In this document: positions 26,740 to 36,376 of the stretch, one piece after another | How positions within the stretch are numbered: position 1 is the stretch's first letter | Layout: each line of letters opens with the position of its first letter | Source: Bacteroidia bacterium | GTDB lineage: Bacteria; Bacteroidota; Bacteroidia; AKYH767-A; OLB10 | DNA: 58,009 nt | Direction: 5' to 3' | Assembly (NCBI GenBank): GCA_017995075.1 | Contig: JAGOJO010000003.1 | Location: 25,220-83,228, forward strand | The notes under the pieces: generated by a model | What the model was told of the DNA's origin: nothing | Seen by the model: the letters and a program-made list of their open reading frames with translations, nothing else | Databases searched by the model: none | Made by a program: the position numbers and the translations under genes

Positions 26740-27780
26740 ATGAATAAAATTTTATCATTGGCGCTGCTCTCCGCATTGGGTGTTCTGCAGGCCTGTTCAT
26801 CTGCAGAGGAAATAAAGGCACCGGCCGGTGAGGTGATTCCGGTGAAGGTGCAGGTGCTGGAACGGCAATCATTGTCGGCGGAGGTGCCGGTGTCGGGTAG
26901 ATTCACGACGGATGATGAGGTGTTGCTTTCGTTTAAAACCGGTGGTGTGGTAAAAAACATTGCCGTGAACGAAGGCGACTATGTTCGTGCAGGTCAGGTG
27001 CTGGCTACGTTGGAGATGACGGAGATTGATGCATTGGTGGAGCAGGCTTCACTGGCGCAGGAGAAAGCATCGCGTGATTTTGATCGGGTGAGTCGTTTAT
27101 ATAAAGACAGCGTGGCGACGCGTGAGCAGTGGGAGAATGCACAAACCGGATTGAAGGTGGCGAATGAGCAGCTGCGTGCAGCGAAGTTCAATGATCGCTA
27201 TTCAGTGATTCGTGCTTCGGAGGATGGATATGTGTTGATGAAGCTGGCTGCTGAGGGTCAACTTGTGGGTCCGGGTGTGCCGGTGTTGCAGCTGAATGGT
27301 GCAGGCAAGGGTAAGTGGATGTTGAAAGCCGGGGTGAGTGATCGCGACTGGCGACTGATCCATGTGGGCGATAAAGCAGTGGTATCGACGGATGCTGATC
27401 CGGATCGTTCACTAACGGCTACGGTTACCCGCAAATCAGAAAGTGTGGATCCTTATTCGGGTACGTTTACTGTTTTCCTGACGGTGGATGGAGGAAAGGA
27501 AGGTCTTGCTTCGGGTTTATTCGGAAAGGGAATGGTGAAGGCTTCCGGGAAGATGGATGTTTTTGCAATTCCGTATGAGTCGGTGATGGATGGCGACCGT
27601 CAGCAAGGTTATGTATTCGTGACGGAGGATGATAAAACAGCGCGGAAGATGTCGGTGAAGATTGCCGGTTTCCGTGAGGGAGAAGTGCTGATCAATGCCG
27701 GACTGGAAGATGGAATGAAATTAATTGTCTCGGGTAGCGCATACCTCGATGATAGTGTTCGTATTCAAATTAACCGCTAA
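26740..27780 (+). CDS. RND efflux periplasmic adaptor lipoprotein (membrane fusion protein)
   Basis: 346-residue membrane fusion protein linking the RND pump to TolC. It has a lipoprotein signal (LSALGVLQAC, Cys about 18). The hallmark barrel/lipoyl/hairpin order follows: PVSGRFTTDDEVLLSFKTGGVVKNIAVNEGDYVRAGQVLATLE (lipoyl half), a short helical hairpin (about 95-145), then SVIRASEDGYVL (second lipoyl half) and a beta-barrel with a C-terminal membrane-proximal domain ending in GLEDGMKLIVSGSAYLDD. An earlier in-frame start at 26665 lies inside tolC and gives no lipobox, so the ATG at 26740 is chosen. The coding strand is strongly G-rich, like tolC and the first part of the pump gene. Confidence 0.9.
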   Translation: MNKILSLALLSALGVLQACSSAEEIKAPAGEVIPVKVQVLERQSLSAEVPVSGRFTTDDEVLLSFKTGGVVKNIAVNEGDYVRAGQVLATLEMTEIDALVEQASLAQEKASRDFDRVSRLYKDSVATREQWENAQTGLKVANEQLRAAKFNDRYSVIRASEDGYVLMKLAAEGQLVGPGVPVLQLNGAGKGKWMLKAGVSDRDWRLIHVGDKAVVSTDADPDRSLTATVTRKSESVDPYSGTFTVFLTVDGGKEGLASGLFGKGMVKASGKMDVFAIPYESVMDGDRQQGYVFVTEDDKTARKMSVKIAGFREGEVLINAGLEDGMKLIVSGSAYLDDSVRIQINR

Positions 27781-27791
27781 AAAATACGTCG

Positions 27792-30700
27792 ATGAAAATA
27801 TCAGATTATGCGGTGAAGAATTATCAGTTTACGCTGATTATTTTTCTGATGGTGGCGGTGCTGGGCATCTCTACAATTATGACAATGCCTCGTTCGGAGG
27901 ATCCTGATATCCATGCGCCGCAGTTTCCGGTGGTGGTGGTGTATCCGGGGACGAGTCCGAAGGATATGGAGGAGATGGTGGTGGATAAACTGGAGCAGCG
28001 GATTTTTGGTCTGGAGGATATTAAACGAATTAAAACAACAATCAGCGATGGTCTGGCTGTTTTGTTTGTGGAGTACAAGTACAGTAGTGATGTGGATGAA
28101 AAATACCAGGAGCTGGTGCGGGAGGTGAATGCTGCGAGAGATGAGTTGCCGAAAGAGATTGCGGCGATTGAGGTGCGGAAAGTGCAGCCTTCTGATGTGA
28201 ATGTGATTCAGCTGGCATTGGTGTCGGAGAATGCTTCGATGATGCGGCTGAAGGTGGAGGCTGAACGTTTGCAGGAACAACTGGAGAAACTTCCTTCGCT
28301 GAAGTCTGTGAAAATTTTCGGATTGCCGGAGCAGGTGGTGCGGGTGGATCTGCAGTTGGAGAAAATGGCGCAGTTGAAAATCCCGGCTGATCAGGTGCTG
28401 GGTGCGGTGCAGAGTGAGGTGGCGAATATCCCTGGTGGGAGTCTGAGTGAGGGCGCGCGTTCGTTTAATATCAAGACGAGTGGAAACTATCGTGATATAT
28501 CAGAGGTGGAGAATACGATTGTGGCTTCTGCGAATGGTCGCAATGTGTTGTTGAAGGATGTGGCGAAGGTGTATAAGGATTTTGATACGAATAAACATAT
28601 CACACGGTTGAATGGTCATCGTTGTGTGACGGTGACAGCAGCGCAGAAGGCGGGAGAGAATATTGCGAAGACACAGGAGACTTATCTCCCGGTGCTGGAT
28701 GCATTTAAAAAATCATTGCCCGCTTCTATCGATATGCAGTTTCATTTTGATCAGGCGGAGAATGTAAATAAACGTCTGAGCGGATTGAGTTTCGATTTTA
28801 TCATTGCGATTTTATTGGTGGCGATTACTTTGTTGCCACTGGGAATGCGTGCAGCTACAGTGGTGATGATTTCTATTCCGTTGTCGCTGGCGATCGGTAT
28901 CGTTTTGTTGAATCTGATGGGCTATAACCTGAATCAGTTGAGTATTGTTGGACTGGTAGTGGCGCTCGGTTTGCTGGTGGATGATAGTATCGTGGTGGTG
29001 GAGAATATTGAACGTTGGTTGCGTGATGGTCATAGCAGACTGGAGGCAACGTTGAAGGCGACGCAGCAGATTGGTTTGGCGGTGGTGGGTTGTACGGCTA
29101 CGCTGATTATTGCTTTTCTGCCGCTGGTGTTTATGCCGGAAGCAGCTGGTGATTTTATCCGTTCGTTGCCGATGGCGGTGATTACTTCGGTGATTGCGTC
29201 GATGCTGGTGTCGCTGACTATTGTTCCTTTCCTGAGCAGTCGTTTGCTGAAGGAGCATGTGGGACATCCCGATGGAAATATTTTTATGCGTGGTCTGAAA
29301 AAAATTATCAGTGGCAGCTATAGCCGTTTGCTGGATCGTGCATTGCAGCGTCCGGGATTGACGATTGTGGCTACATTGTTGATTTTCGGAGGTTCGCTGG
29401 CGTTATTCCCGGTGGTGGGATTCAGTTTGTTTCCTGCTTCGGAGAAACCACAGTTTATGGTGGATGTGATCGCTCCGCTACAATCGAATCTTGAATATAC
29501 CGATAAAGTTTCGAAGGAGATTGAACAGGAGTTGCGTAAAATTCCGGAGGTGGAGTATGTGGCAGCGAATATTGGCCATGGTAATCCACGGGTGTATTAT
29601 AATATTATTCCGGAGAATGAACGCAGCGATTATGCGCAGTTGTTTGTGCAGCTGGATGAGCATACGTCGCCTGCACGTAAACTGGCGATCATCGAAGATC
29701 TGCGGAAACGCTGGACTCCCTATCCCGGAGCGAAGGTGGAGGTGAAAAATTTTGAGCAGGGTCCGCCAGTGGTGGCTCCGGTGGAGGTGCGCTTATATGG
29801 CGATAACCTTGATACATTGAGTAGCCTGGCACGTAAGGTGGAAGAGCAGCTGAAGAAAACAGAGGGTGCGATCTATGTGACGAATCCGATGCGACACCGG
29901 AAGACAGATATCCGTGTGGACATCAACAAGGAAAAAGCAATTCAATCCGGTGTTCCATCGCTGAATATCGATCGTACTGTTCGTCTGGCAGTGGCGGGTA
30001 TTGAAGCAGGAAGTTTCACGGATGATAACGGTGACGACTATACGATATTGGTAACTCGTCCCCGTGAAAAAACTCCGGGACTCGATGTTTTTGATAATCT
30101 CTATGTAAACGGATATAATGGTAATGCCATACCGCTAAGACAGATTGCGGATCTGAAATTTGAATCTTCGCCGTTGAACATTAATCACTTCAATAAAACC
30201 CGGACCGTTTCGGTAAGCGCCAATGTGAAGAAGGGTTTTCTCAATGATGAGGTCATCCGTGCTGTGGTGAAGGAAATGGATGCGATGAAACTTCCGGCAG
30301 GGTACTATTATAATATGGGAGGAGAGGTGGAAAGCCGGCAGGAATCATTCGGTGGATTTGCTACTATCATCATCGTAACGATATTCCTGTTTGTGGCAGT
30401 GCTGATTCTGGAGTTCCGGACTTTTAAAAGTACATTAATTGTATTGTCGGTAATTCCCCTGGGAATCGTAGGTGCGGTGATTGCATTATGGCTGACCGGA
30501 AATTCCCTCAGCTTCGTAGCCACCATCGGAATCATCGCGCTCGCCGGTATTGAAGTAAAAAATACGATTCTACTTGTCGACTTCACCAATCAGCTGCGAG
30601 AACAAGGTCGTTCATTGGACGAAGCTATCCGTGAAGCCGGGGAAGTACGCTTCCTGCCGATTGTACTTACATCCATGACCGCCATCGGTGGTTTGTTCCC

Positions 30701-30842
30701 GATTGCTATTTCTACAAATCCGCTGATTTCACCATTAGCGATCGTGATGATCGGTGGATTAATCAGTTCAACGATTCTTTCCCGGGTGGTAACGCCTGTG
30801 ATTTATAAGTTGATACCGCCGACGGTAAGTGTTGTAAAGTAA
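27792..30842 (+). CDS. RND-family efflux transporter permease
   Basis: 1016-residue inner-membrane proton-driven RND pump of the AcrB/MexB type. Standard length with 12 transmembrane helices: TM1 at about 15-35, TM2-6 at about 330-480, TM8-12 at about 850-1005. The paired Asp of TM4 needed for proton relay is present (LVVALGLLVDDSIVVVENIE). Two periplasmic porter/docking loops lie between. It begins 11 bp after the adaptor gene and ends the operon before a strong terminator. Substrate range is unknown; this sequence belongs to the HAE1-like branch judging from the porter motifs, but this was not tested. Codon style changes at around 29900: G-rich upstream, C- and A-richer downstream. Confidence 0.93.
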   Translation: MKISDYAVKNYQFTLIIFLMVAVLGISTIMTMPRSEDPDIHAPQFPVVVVYPGTSPKDMEEMVVDKLEQRIFGLEDIKRIKTTISDGLAVLFVEYKYSSDVDEKYQELVREVNAARDELPKEIAAIEVRKVQPSDVNVIQLALVSENASMMRLKVEAERLQEQLEKLPSLKSVKIFGLPEQVVRVDLQLEKMAQLKIPADQVLGAVQSEVANIPGGSLSEGARSFNIKTSGNYRDISEVENTIVASANGRNVLLKDVAKVYKDFDTNKHITRLNGHRCVTVTAAQKAGENIAKTQETYLPVLDAFKKSLPASIDMQFHFDQAENVNKRLSGLSFDFIIAILLVAITLLPLGMRAATVVMISIPLSLAIGIVLLNLMGYNLNQLSIVGLVVALGLLVDDSIVVVENIERWLRDGHSRLEATLKATQQIGLAVVGCTATLIIAFLPLVFMPEAAGDFIRSLPMAVITSVIASMLVSLTIVPFLSSRLLKEHVGHPDGNIFMRGLKKIISGSYSRLLDRALQRPGLTIVATLLIFGGSLALFPVVGFSLFPASEKPQFMVDVIAPLQSNLEYTDKVSKEIEQELRKIPEVEYVAANIGHGNPRVYYNIIPENERSDYAQLFVQLDEHTSPARKLAIIEDLRKRWTPYPGAKVEVKNFEQGPPVVAPVEVRLYGDNLDTLSSLARKVEEQLKKTEGAIYVTNPMRHRKTDIRVDINKEKAIQSGVPSLNIDRTVRLAVAGIEAGSFTDDNGDDYTILVTRPREKTPGLDVFDNLYVNGYNGNAIPLRQIADLKFESSPLNINHFNKTRTVSVSANVKKGFLNDEVIRAVVKEMDAMKLPAGYYYNMGGEVESRQESFGGFATIIIVTIFLFVAVLILEFRTFKSTLIVLSVIPLGIVGAVIALWLTGNSLSFVATIGIIALAGIEVKNTILLVDFTNQLREQGRSLDEAIREAGEVRFLPIVLTSMTAIGGLFPIAISTNPLISPLAIVMIGGLISSTILSRVVTPVIYKLIPPTVSVVK

Positions 30843-30926
30843 CGTTTAAAAATTCTATGATCGAAGAAAGTTGAATATCGCAGTTTGTAAAAATTTATAG
30901 CAGAACAGCTTCAATTTAATTGCAGG

Positions 30927-30963
30927 AAAAGCACTCGTCATTGTTCTTTGACGGGTGCTTTTT
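30927..30963 (+). terminator. Rho-independent terminator of the efflux operon
   Basis: Stem AAAAGCACTCGTCA/TGACGGGTGCTTTT (one T-G wobble) with loop TTGTTCTT, followed by T-run. The remaining AT-rich sequence to 31160 holds only a weak TACCTTTA (31114-31121), a one-mismatch -7 box for the next gene. Confidence 0.85.
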
Positions 30964-31160
30964 GGTTCGTTTCAAATCGGGAATTTATTATATACTAAAT
31001 TGAGAAGAATTTACTTCTATGTAACATATTAATCATACCTGATTTTTATTTTATATCACTTAAATGACATAATATTTTTCTGCTAGTGTGGCTGTGATTG
31101 TATAAATTTTATCTACCTTTATCGGTAAAAGGTGTTGATCAGTTAAATTCGGCATTGGTT

Positions 31161-32045
31161 ATGGATAAATTTAAGCAACTCTCCTTATTGTTGGTGACTA
31201 TTTATTTGTCTCATGCCTCGGTAAGCATCGCCCAAATAAGTGAAAAACCAACTTTTTGCTGGATGGTTTTATCCAAAGACTCCTTACAGCCTTCTTTTCT
31301 ATTTGGTACTATGCATCATTTAGGTCCTGATTTTGTTTTGAAGAACAAACAGTTGATGAATTTCACAATGAAGAGTAAGTGCATTATTCTCGAGGCAGAT
31401 ACTTCAGAAATGTTAAATTTGTCTAAGGAATACTATTCCCTGAAAACAGATACTTCTATTGAGGATGTTTTAGGATTAGCCGAGTATCAATTTGTTCGCA
31501 ATGTATTTTACAAGGCTACAGGGAAGGAAATTGATAATTACCGGTTCTATATACCGCATGCAATCCTCACGTTGATCAGAAAGGCAGAGAATGAAATTAG
31601 TCTAAGGGAATCTAAGCCGATAATGGAACGTGCGTTTTATGCGATAAGCAGCGTGAAGAATATTCCAATATATGGGTTAGAGACCAGAGAGGAGGTGTAC
31701 AATATTATGTATAAAGGAATGCCTCTGCGGGAACAGGCTAAATTATTATTGGCTGAATTAAAGTCCGAACCATTGTTTGAGCGAGAAGAACAGATGAATC
31801 AATGCTTTTTTAACCAGGACTTGAGTTGTTTTTGCGCGATCGATGATCTCCAACATTACACTAATCCCGGGGACTCGATCATGGTATTGGGCAGAAATTT
31901 GCATTGGATCAATAAAATTGATAATTTTATTGTTGAGGGCAATTCATTTGTAGCTGTTGGTGCAGCTCACCTGTGTGGAGATTTTGGTATTGTTGCGTTG
32001 TTAAAGCGACGAGGGCATCATTTGATTCCGGTTAAGATATTTTAA
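31161..32045 (+). CDS. TraB/GumN-family protein, exported
   Basis: 294-residue protein with signal peptide MDKFKQLSLLLVTIYLSHASVSIAQ. Two family signatures of TraB/GumN (PrgY-like, proposed metal-dependent peptidase-like fold) are seen: the N-terminal LFGTMHHLGPDFV (about 55) and the C-terminal FVAVGAAHLCGDFGIVALLKRRGHHLIPV (about 260-290). Bacteroidota carry several such secreted proteins of unclear role. An upstream in-frame TTG at 31098 gives no signal peptide and is rejected. The gene is more AT-rich than the efflux operon to its left, like its neighbour at 32165, so the two may have arrived together. Confidence 0.82.
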   Translation: MDKFKQLSLLLVTIYLSHASVSIAQISEKPTFCWMVLSKDSLQPSFLFGTMHHLGPDFVLKNKQLMNFTMKSKCIILEADTSEMLNLSKEYYSLKTDTSIEDVLGLAEYQFVRNVFYKATGKEIDNYRFYIPHAILTLIRKAENEISLRESKPIMERAFYAISSVKNIPIYGLETREEVYNIMYKGMPLREQAKLLLAELKSEPLFEREEQMNQCFFNQDLSCFCAIDDLQHYTNPGDSIMVLGRNLHWINKIDNFIVEGNSFVAVGAAHLCGDFGIVALLKRRGHHLIPVKIF

Positions 32046-32071
32046 AGATTAAGCATTTCGTAACATTTATA

Positions 32072-32102
32072 TTGGATTTTTCAAATTTGACGCTTATCTT
32101 TA
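32072..32102 (+). promoter_or_regulatory. Promoter of the P-loop ATPase gene
   Basis: TTG at 32072-32074, 20 bp, then TATCTTTA at 32095-32102 (one mismatch to TAnnTTTG). The leader would be about 55 nt. Confidence 0.45.
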
Positions 32103-32164
32103 CTTTGCTGAGTTTGTTTCGGCTTGTAAAATCAATTTATGTAAACTAGAAATATTGGTAGATT

Positions 32165-33661
32165 ATGTTCGAGCCCCTCAAAAATTTTAAAAATGACTCT
32201 TTCGATACTTTTTCACTTTCGGATGTAAAGTTTGGTCATAGAAATGCTAAAATGGAGGTAAAATTAAATCCTGATTTTGAAAATTATTATTTTGATTTCA
32301 ATAGTCATTTCCGTGATGCAGTTCTATCAGAGAAGTTCATAATTAAGGGTCGACAAGGTACAGGTAAAACATTACTTGGTCGATACATTGAAAAGCAGGC
32401 TTTAAAAAGCCCGCAATGGAGCTGCAAAATGAATTCTTTGCTGGATTATAAAATGCAGGAGTTGATTATCCTGCAATACATAAAACCGGCGCCGGAAGAG
32501 TTATCATTTATTTGGACGTGGATTCAATTAGTAGATTTGTTAAAACTTTTGCACCAAAGCAAAGAATTGCTATCCGAATTTTCACGAGATAAAATAGAGC
32601 ATTTTTTTGCCGAAAATTATGTGACAATTGATATAACTCCATCGACAATAGTTTCATCATCCTTAAATGGAGAGATTAATGGAAGGTCATTAATGGAAAT
32701 ACTGTCTAATAAAAATATTGAATACAAATCTGAATTTTCAAGACCTTATCTTAACTGGCTGCCGGAGTTGGAAGCAGTGGTGACTAAATTAGTTGGCGAA
32801 TGCAAGGGTCGCTTTACGTTTATTTATGATGATCTTGATGAGTGTTTCCGTGATGATGAAATGTTTAGCTTTTCCTTAAATGGCTTGGCAAAATCCACAT
32901 TTAATTTAAATGAATATTTTAGAGAAAAAGGCCTGAATGTTAAAATTATCCTGCTTTTACGGTCTGATATTTTTACGCCGCTTAAAAATCCATTGCTCAA
33001 CAAACTATCTTTTTCACATTGTATATATTTGAACTGGGGTAATAGGCTTGATCCGGGGTCACCATTGATGCAAATGATTTTGTATAAGGTTAGCAAATCT
33101 ACGGAACGATTTAAAGACCAATCTGATTTTGATTTGTTTTATACCCTGTTTCCTCAATCTGTGACTGGCATTGATCCAGCAAGGTATTTGATTTCACATA
33201 GTTTGTTCCGGCCACGAGATATTATAGCTTATATTGAATTAATGTTGGAGAGGTTCTCTATGTCTCAATATTTTGGATGGAAATCTTTACTAGAAACTAA
33301 AGTATTTTATACTGAATATTTTGTGGCTGAATTGACTAAGGAAATGTCGGGGCATATCCCGATTAAGGCTGCTCGTCAATCAATCCAACTTATTCGGGCG
33401 CTTAAAACACCTTTCTTTATGTTTGAAGATCTGCAGAAGGAGTATAGACGAAACCCGGATTTATATGAATATATCGATTTGGAAGGTACAATTTATTTGC
33501 TGTTTAGCTTCGGACTGATCGGGAATCATTGGTATGATAGTACTACTCAAAAGTACCATTATAATTGGGCGAATCATGAAAATAAAAGACCACTAGATTT
33601 GTCTAAAAAATTGGCATTACATGTAGGACTTAGAGACCCTGATTCAATAATAAAGAAGTAG
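32165..33661 (+). CDS. P-loop ATPase, Sll1717-like
   Basis: 498-residue soluble protein with no signal peptide or membrane helix. Walker A GRQGTGKT is at residues 62-69, preceded by FYFDFNSHFRDAV-like sequence (ENYYFDFNSHFRDAVLSEKFI). Walker B FIYDDLDE is at about 219-226 with the double acid typical of STAND/KAP-like NTPases. The N-terminal FGHRNAK motif followed by a Y-F-D-x-N segment resembles the group annotated as Sll1717-family P-loop ATPases, from memory. The C-terminal half (about 330-498) is helical with a possible winged-helix end and no recognised effector. Related ATPases are common in mobile or defence-rich regions, but here no nuclease, toxin or transposase accompanies it. Sequence is AT-rich compared with flanking genes. 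Function unknown. Confidence 0.72.
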   Translation: MFEPLKNFKNDSFDTFSLSDVKFGHRNAKMEVKLNPDFENYYFDFNSHFRDAVLSEKFIIKGRQGTGKTLLGRYIEKQALKSPQWSCKMNSLLDYKMQELIILQYIKPAPEELSFIWTWIQLVDLLKLLHQSKELLSEFSRDKIEHFFAENYVTIDITPSTIVSSSLNGEINGRSLMEILSNKNIEYKSEFSRPYLNWLPELEAVVTKLVGECKGRFTFIYDDLDECFRDDEMFSFSLNGLAKSTFNLNEYFREKGLNVKIILLLRSDIFTPLKNPLLNKLSFSHCIYLNWGNRLDPGSPLMQMILYKVSKSTERFKDQSDFDLFYTLFPQSVTGIDPARYLISHSLFRPRDIIAYIELMLERFSMSQYFGWKSLLETKVFYTEYFVAELTKEMSGHIPIKAARQSIQLIRALKTPFFMFEDLQKEYRRNPDLYEYIDLEGTIYLLFSFGLIGNHWYDSTTQKYHYNWANHENKRPLDLSKKLALHVGLRDPDSIIKK

Positions 33662-33726
33662 TGCCTTTACTAGTGTTTAGTTGTCTATGCATTTGAGAAG
33701 TCAGATGTACTTATACAGCGTAAAAT

Positions 33727-33768
33727 AAAAGGCAGTTACTAAACCTTTTTATAGTAACTGCCTTTTAT
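33727..33768. terminator. Bidirectional terminator with 15-bp perfect stem
   Basis: AAAAGGCAGTTACTA (33727-33741), loop AACCTTTTTA, TAGTAACTGCCTTTT (33752-33766). It separates the convergent P-loop ATPase gene and the minus-strand cargo gene. Confidence 0.9.
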
Positions 33769-33821
33769 AAAATTTGATTTTACTATTCGTATAATCGATA
33801 AATTTTATACATATCTGTGCA

Positions 33822-36023
33822 TTACCTCTTCACCACTTTCATCACCGTACTCTTGCCTGCGGTATCAGATATTCTAAGCAGGTACACGCCAGGTGTTTTG
33901 ATTTCAGGCTGCAGGTGCATGATCTGCCGGCCGTCCTGTACATCCGATTGTGTTTCCCATACCTTCGCGCCGCCCATGCTGAGAATTTCGACGGATATTA
34001 CTCCGGCTTCCGGAATATCGGCAATGAGTCGAAGTTCGTTGGTAAATGGATTCGGACTTACCTCTACGATTTTCAGGTCGCCGATTTTTTGGTTGTTATC
34101 GAAGGGAATCGTTTTGAATGTTTCCGATTGTCCGTCGTAGTCTACTTGCTTAAGTCGATAATAACTGGTGCCGGGAAATGGTGCCGGATCAGTGAAAATG
34201 TATTTGCGTGGAATAGTTGTTGTGCCGCTACCTGCAATTCGTCCTACAACTTCAAAATTATCTCCATCACTGCTGCGTTCGAGCAGGAAGTAGTCGTTGT
34301 TTTTTTCTGCTGCTGTTGCCCATTCTGCTGCGGCTGCTCCATCTTCCGATTTAATAAGGAAGGAAACAAGTGTTACCGGCAATGTATTATTTGTAGTGTT
34401 GTAAGGATTGAAATTTGAAGGCAATACTACTGTTGTTCCAAGTGCTCCTCGTGTAGCTCCGTTGGGTGTGAAGTTGACCATAGGCGGTGAATCGGTATGT
34501 CCGTTGTTACCGCCGTTTACTGTAACGGTGACGCCTGTCCGAGGTGAAGTAGCAATATAGCCTCCTCCTCCTCCTCCGCCCGGACTTTCACATTCTCCTG
34601 TGGTAGTAATAATGTTTTGTGATCCGCCATTACCTCCGTTTGCAGAGATACTGATGGTGCTTAATGATCCGGTGAGCGAGTGCATCACAACAGATCCACC
34701 ACCACCACCGCCACCTGCTGCATCACCATAACAGGTAGTACAACTTGAAGTGTTCGGAGGGGTATCACCGTTAGCTGTTACACTTCCTGTGCCACCGATA
34801 TTTCCTTTGGCTACAACAAATACAATTCCTCCACCATCTGCACCGCTGGTTCCGGTGTTGTTGTTGGAATCACCTGCACCACCGCCTCCACCTAAGAATA
34901 CGCGTGTGGTTGATGCATTGTCAAGATTTCTTCCACCGAATCCACCGCTGTTCTGGCGATTGTCTCCTCCCCAGCCGGCATTGCCCGGTGCAGTAGTAAT
35001 GGGATTGCGGCCATTTGATGACCAGGAGTATCCGCCTCGTCCTCCACCTGGTGAAGTAGTAGAGGAGAATCCGACACTTTCCAGATTCCATGCGGTTGTC
35101 CAGTTAGCATTCGAGTTATCGGGATTTCCGTTTCCTGTCCATGTTCCTGATCCGGCATTGGATCCACCACCGCCACCACCGTTGTGTGCGTTTCCGCCAC
35201 CACCGCCGTTTGCAGGTGCACCACGACCGAATGCTCCGTTGCCAAGTATTGAAGCAGGTCCTGCGATACTTTCGCCTTTCTCTGCGCCCTCAGCATTGCT
35301 CGTTGTACGATAAGTAGATGGTGTTCCGGGTGTGACAGTGTTTTGTTCTACTACACCTCCGCGGAAACCTTTTCCATTGGCATTGATACTACCGTTGATT
35401 GTAACAGTTTGTGTTGCTTCTACCGCCACTACACCACCGGTTGAGCCATCCCAGTCGGGACAAGTAATGCTTCTTCCGCTGTTGATGGTAAGGGTGGTGT
35501 AACGAGGTACACGTATAACCTGTGTTTTTCCTGAATTGTTGTAGGAGTTGCGCAGCCCGGTCGACAATGTAATGCTGGTGCTGTTGGGTCGCGCTGATAC
35601 TCTTGCGAACTCATACATTCCTGCACTGTTGTAGGATGAAACTGTACCGTACGAACTGTTGTTGTTTGTGGAAATGGAAGCACCTTGCATCTGAATGATG
35701 AGTACAAGATCTCCCGCTGCCAGACTACCACTGAATCGGCCGTTAGCATTCAACGTGGAGGCCGCCACATTGAGTGTGGTGGATCCTGATGATGCATTTG
35801 ATGTTAATGTGGTGTACTCGTTAACGATCGTGTTGGATGTGGTGATGGTTTTACTTCCATCTTTTCCCGGATTCGCTAACGTTTCTTCGGATGTACCGAG
35901 GTTGTTTAATACAAATAAGGCAGCCCCCGCGAGTGCGGCAAAACTGAATACAAAAGCAAGTTTACGCATGGTCATAGATTGACGCTGCACCTGCTTAATT
36001 CCTCCCCTTCTTAATCTAGCCAT
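33822..36023 (-). CDS. T9SS-sorted Gly-rich surface protein (tandem paralog A)
   Basis: 733 residues. The N-terminus is a basic, Gln-rich leader (MARLRRGGIKQVQRQS) before a hydrophobic segment (about 20-40). Since the paralog next door conserves this leader, the long start is probably real. Residues about 60-230 are beta-rich (SNTIVNEYT, VPRYTTLTINSG). Residues about 260-500 hold many Gly runs (GGGGGNAHNGGGGGG, GGGGGAGDSNNN, GGGGGGGYIATS), a glycine-rich fold of unknown structure. Residues about 545-640 are an Fn3-like module (NDYFLLERSSDGDNFEVVG, SYYRLKQVDYDGQ). A T9SS sorting domain is at about 648-733 (EVSPNPFTNEL ... PGVYLLRI, ending KVVKR). Surface adhesin or matrix protein is a guess. 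It lies 353 bp downstream of its paralog. Confidence 0.88.
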   Translation of the reverse strand: MARLRRGGIKQVQRQSMTMRKLAFVFSFAALAGAALFVLNNLGTSEETLANPGKDGSKTITTSNTIVNEYTTLTSNASSGSTTLNVAASTLNANGRFSGSLAAGDLVLIIQMQGASISTNNNSSYGTVSSYNSAGMYEFARVSARPNSTSITLSTGLRNSYNNSGKTQVIRVPRYTTLTINSGRSITCPDWDGSTGGVVAVEATQTVTINGSINANGKGFRGGVVEQNTVTPGTPSTYRTTSNAEGAEKGESIAGPASILGNGAFGRGAPANGGGGGNAHNGGGGGGSNAGSGTWTGNGNPDNSNANWTTAWNLESVGFSSTTSPGGGRGGYSWSSNGRNPITTAPGNAGWGGDNRQNSGGFGGRNLDNASTTRVFLGGGGGAGDSNNNTGTSGADGGGIVFVVAKGNIGGTGSVTANGDTPPNTSSCTTCYGDAAGGGGGGGSVVMHSLTGSLSTISISANGGNGGSQNIITTTGECESPGGGGGGGYIATSPRTGVTVTVNGGNNGHTDSPPMVNFTPNGATRGALGTTVVLPSNFNPYNTTNNTLPVTLVSFLIKSEDGAAAAEWATAAEKNNDYFLLERSSDGDNFEVVGRIAGSGTTTIPRKYIFTDPAPFPGTSYYRLKQVDYDGQSETFKTIPFDNNQKIGDLKIVEVSPNPFTNELRLIADIPEAGVISVEILSMGGAKVWETQSDVQDGRQIMHLQPEIKTPGVYLLRISDTAGKSTVMKVVKR

Positions 36024-36313
36024 GAAATTTACTGATAATATGAACGTGCCCCTTATTACGCTGCCTTCTGTGGCATGTTTCGTTAGGGCTTATGTGTTTC
36101 TGTTCATATTCTCCGATTTCTTACAAAGTGAAAGTGGTGCCATTCATCGACTTTCGGTTCTGTTTGTCACATTGAACGGTGGAAAATCTGCTTGTCAACT
36201 CTTTCGGGAAAACAACTTCACTTCTTTTCTGCTTGTTTTATTACACTTTCTCCGGTAAAATCCGGGAGAGCTTTTGTTGAAGGATAATCTGTTCTTATTC
36301 GATCTCCACTAAT
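36024..36313. other. Intergenic region between the tandem paralogs
   Basis: Upstream region of the 33822-36023 gene. No TAnnTTTG on the minus strand, no inverted repeat and no supported gene were seen here; a 78-codon plus-strand frame has no recognisable features. Confidence 0.4.
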
Positions 36314-36344
36314 TAAAAAACCCCCGCAATGTTGGTGCAGGGGC
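36314..36344 (-). terminator. Terminator of paralog B
   Basis: On the minus strand the stem CCCCTGC/GCGGGGG (one mismatch) around ACCAACATT is followed by TTTTTTAATT. It lies 33 bp beyond the stop codon of the 36377-38557 gene. Confidence 0.7.
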
Positions 36345-36376
36345 TTTCTTCGTTGTTGTTGGTTGGTAACGTACCT

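Noticed and set aside
28812-29267. 151-codon His/Gln/Arg-rich minus-strand frame inside the RND pump gene
   Set aside because: Low-complexity composition results from the G-rich coding strand; the sense frame is an intact RND protein.
32165-33661. A defence system call for the P-loop ATPase
   Set aside because: No nuclease, toxin, methylase or mobile-element gene accompanies it; the evidence is only the ATPase motifs and base composition.
34750-35313. 187-codon Pro-rich open frame on the plus strand
   Set aside because: It is antisense to Gly-rich codons (GGN read backwards gives CCN, Pro) of the T9SS protein on the minus strand; same for 37227-38036.
36022-36258. 78-codon plus-strand frame between the Gly-rich paralogs
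   Set aside because: No conserved feature; lies in the promoter region of the minus-strand gene.
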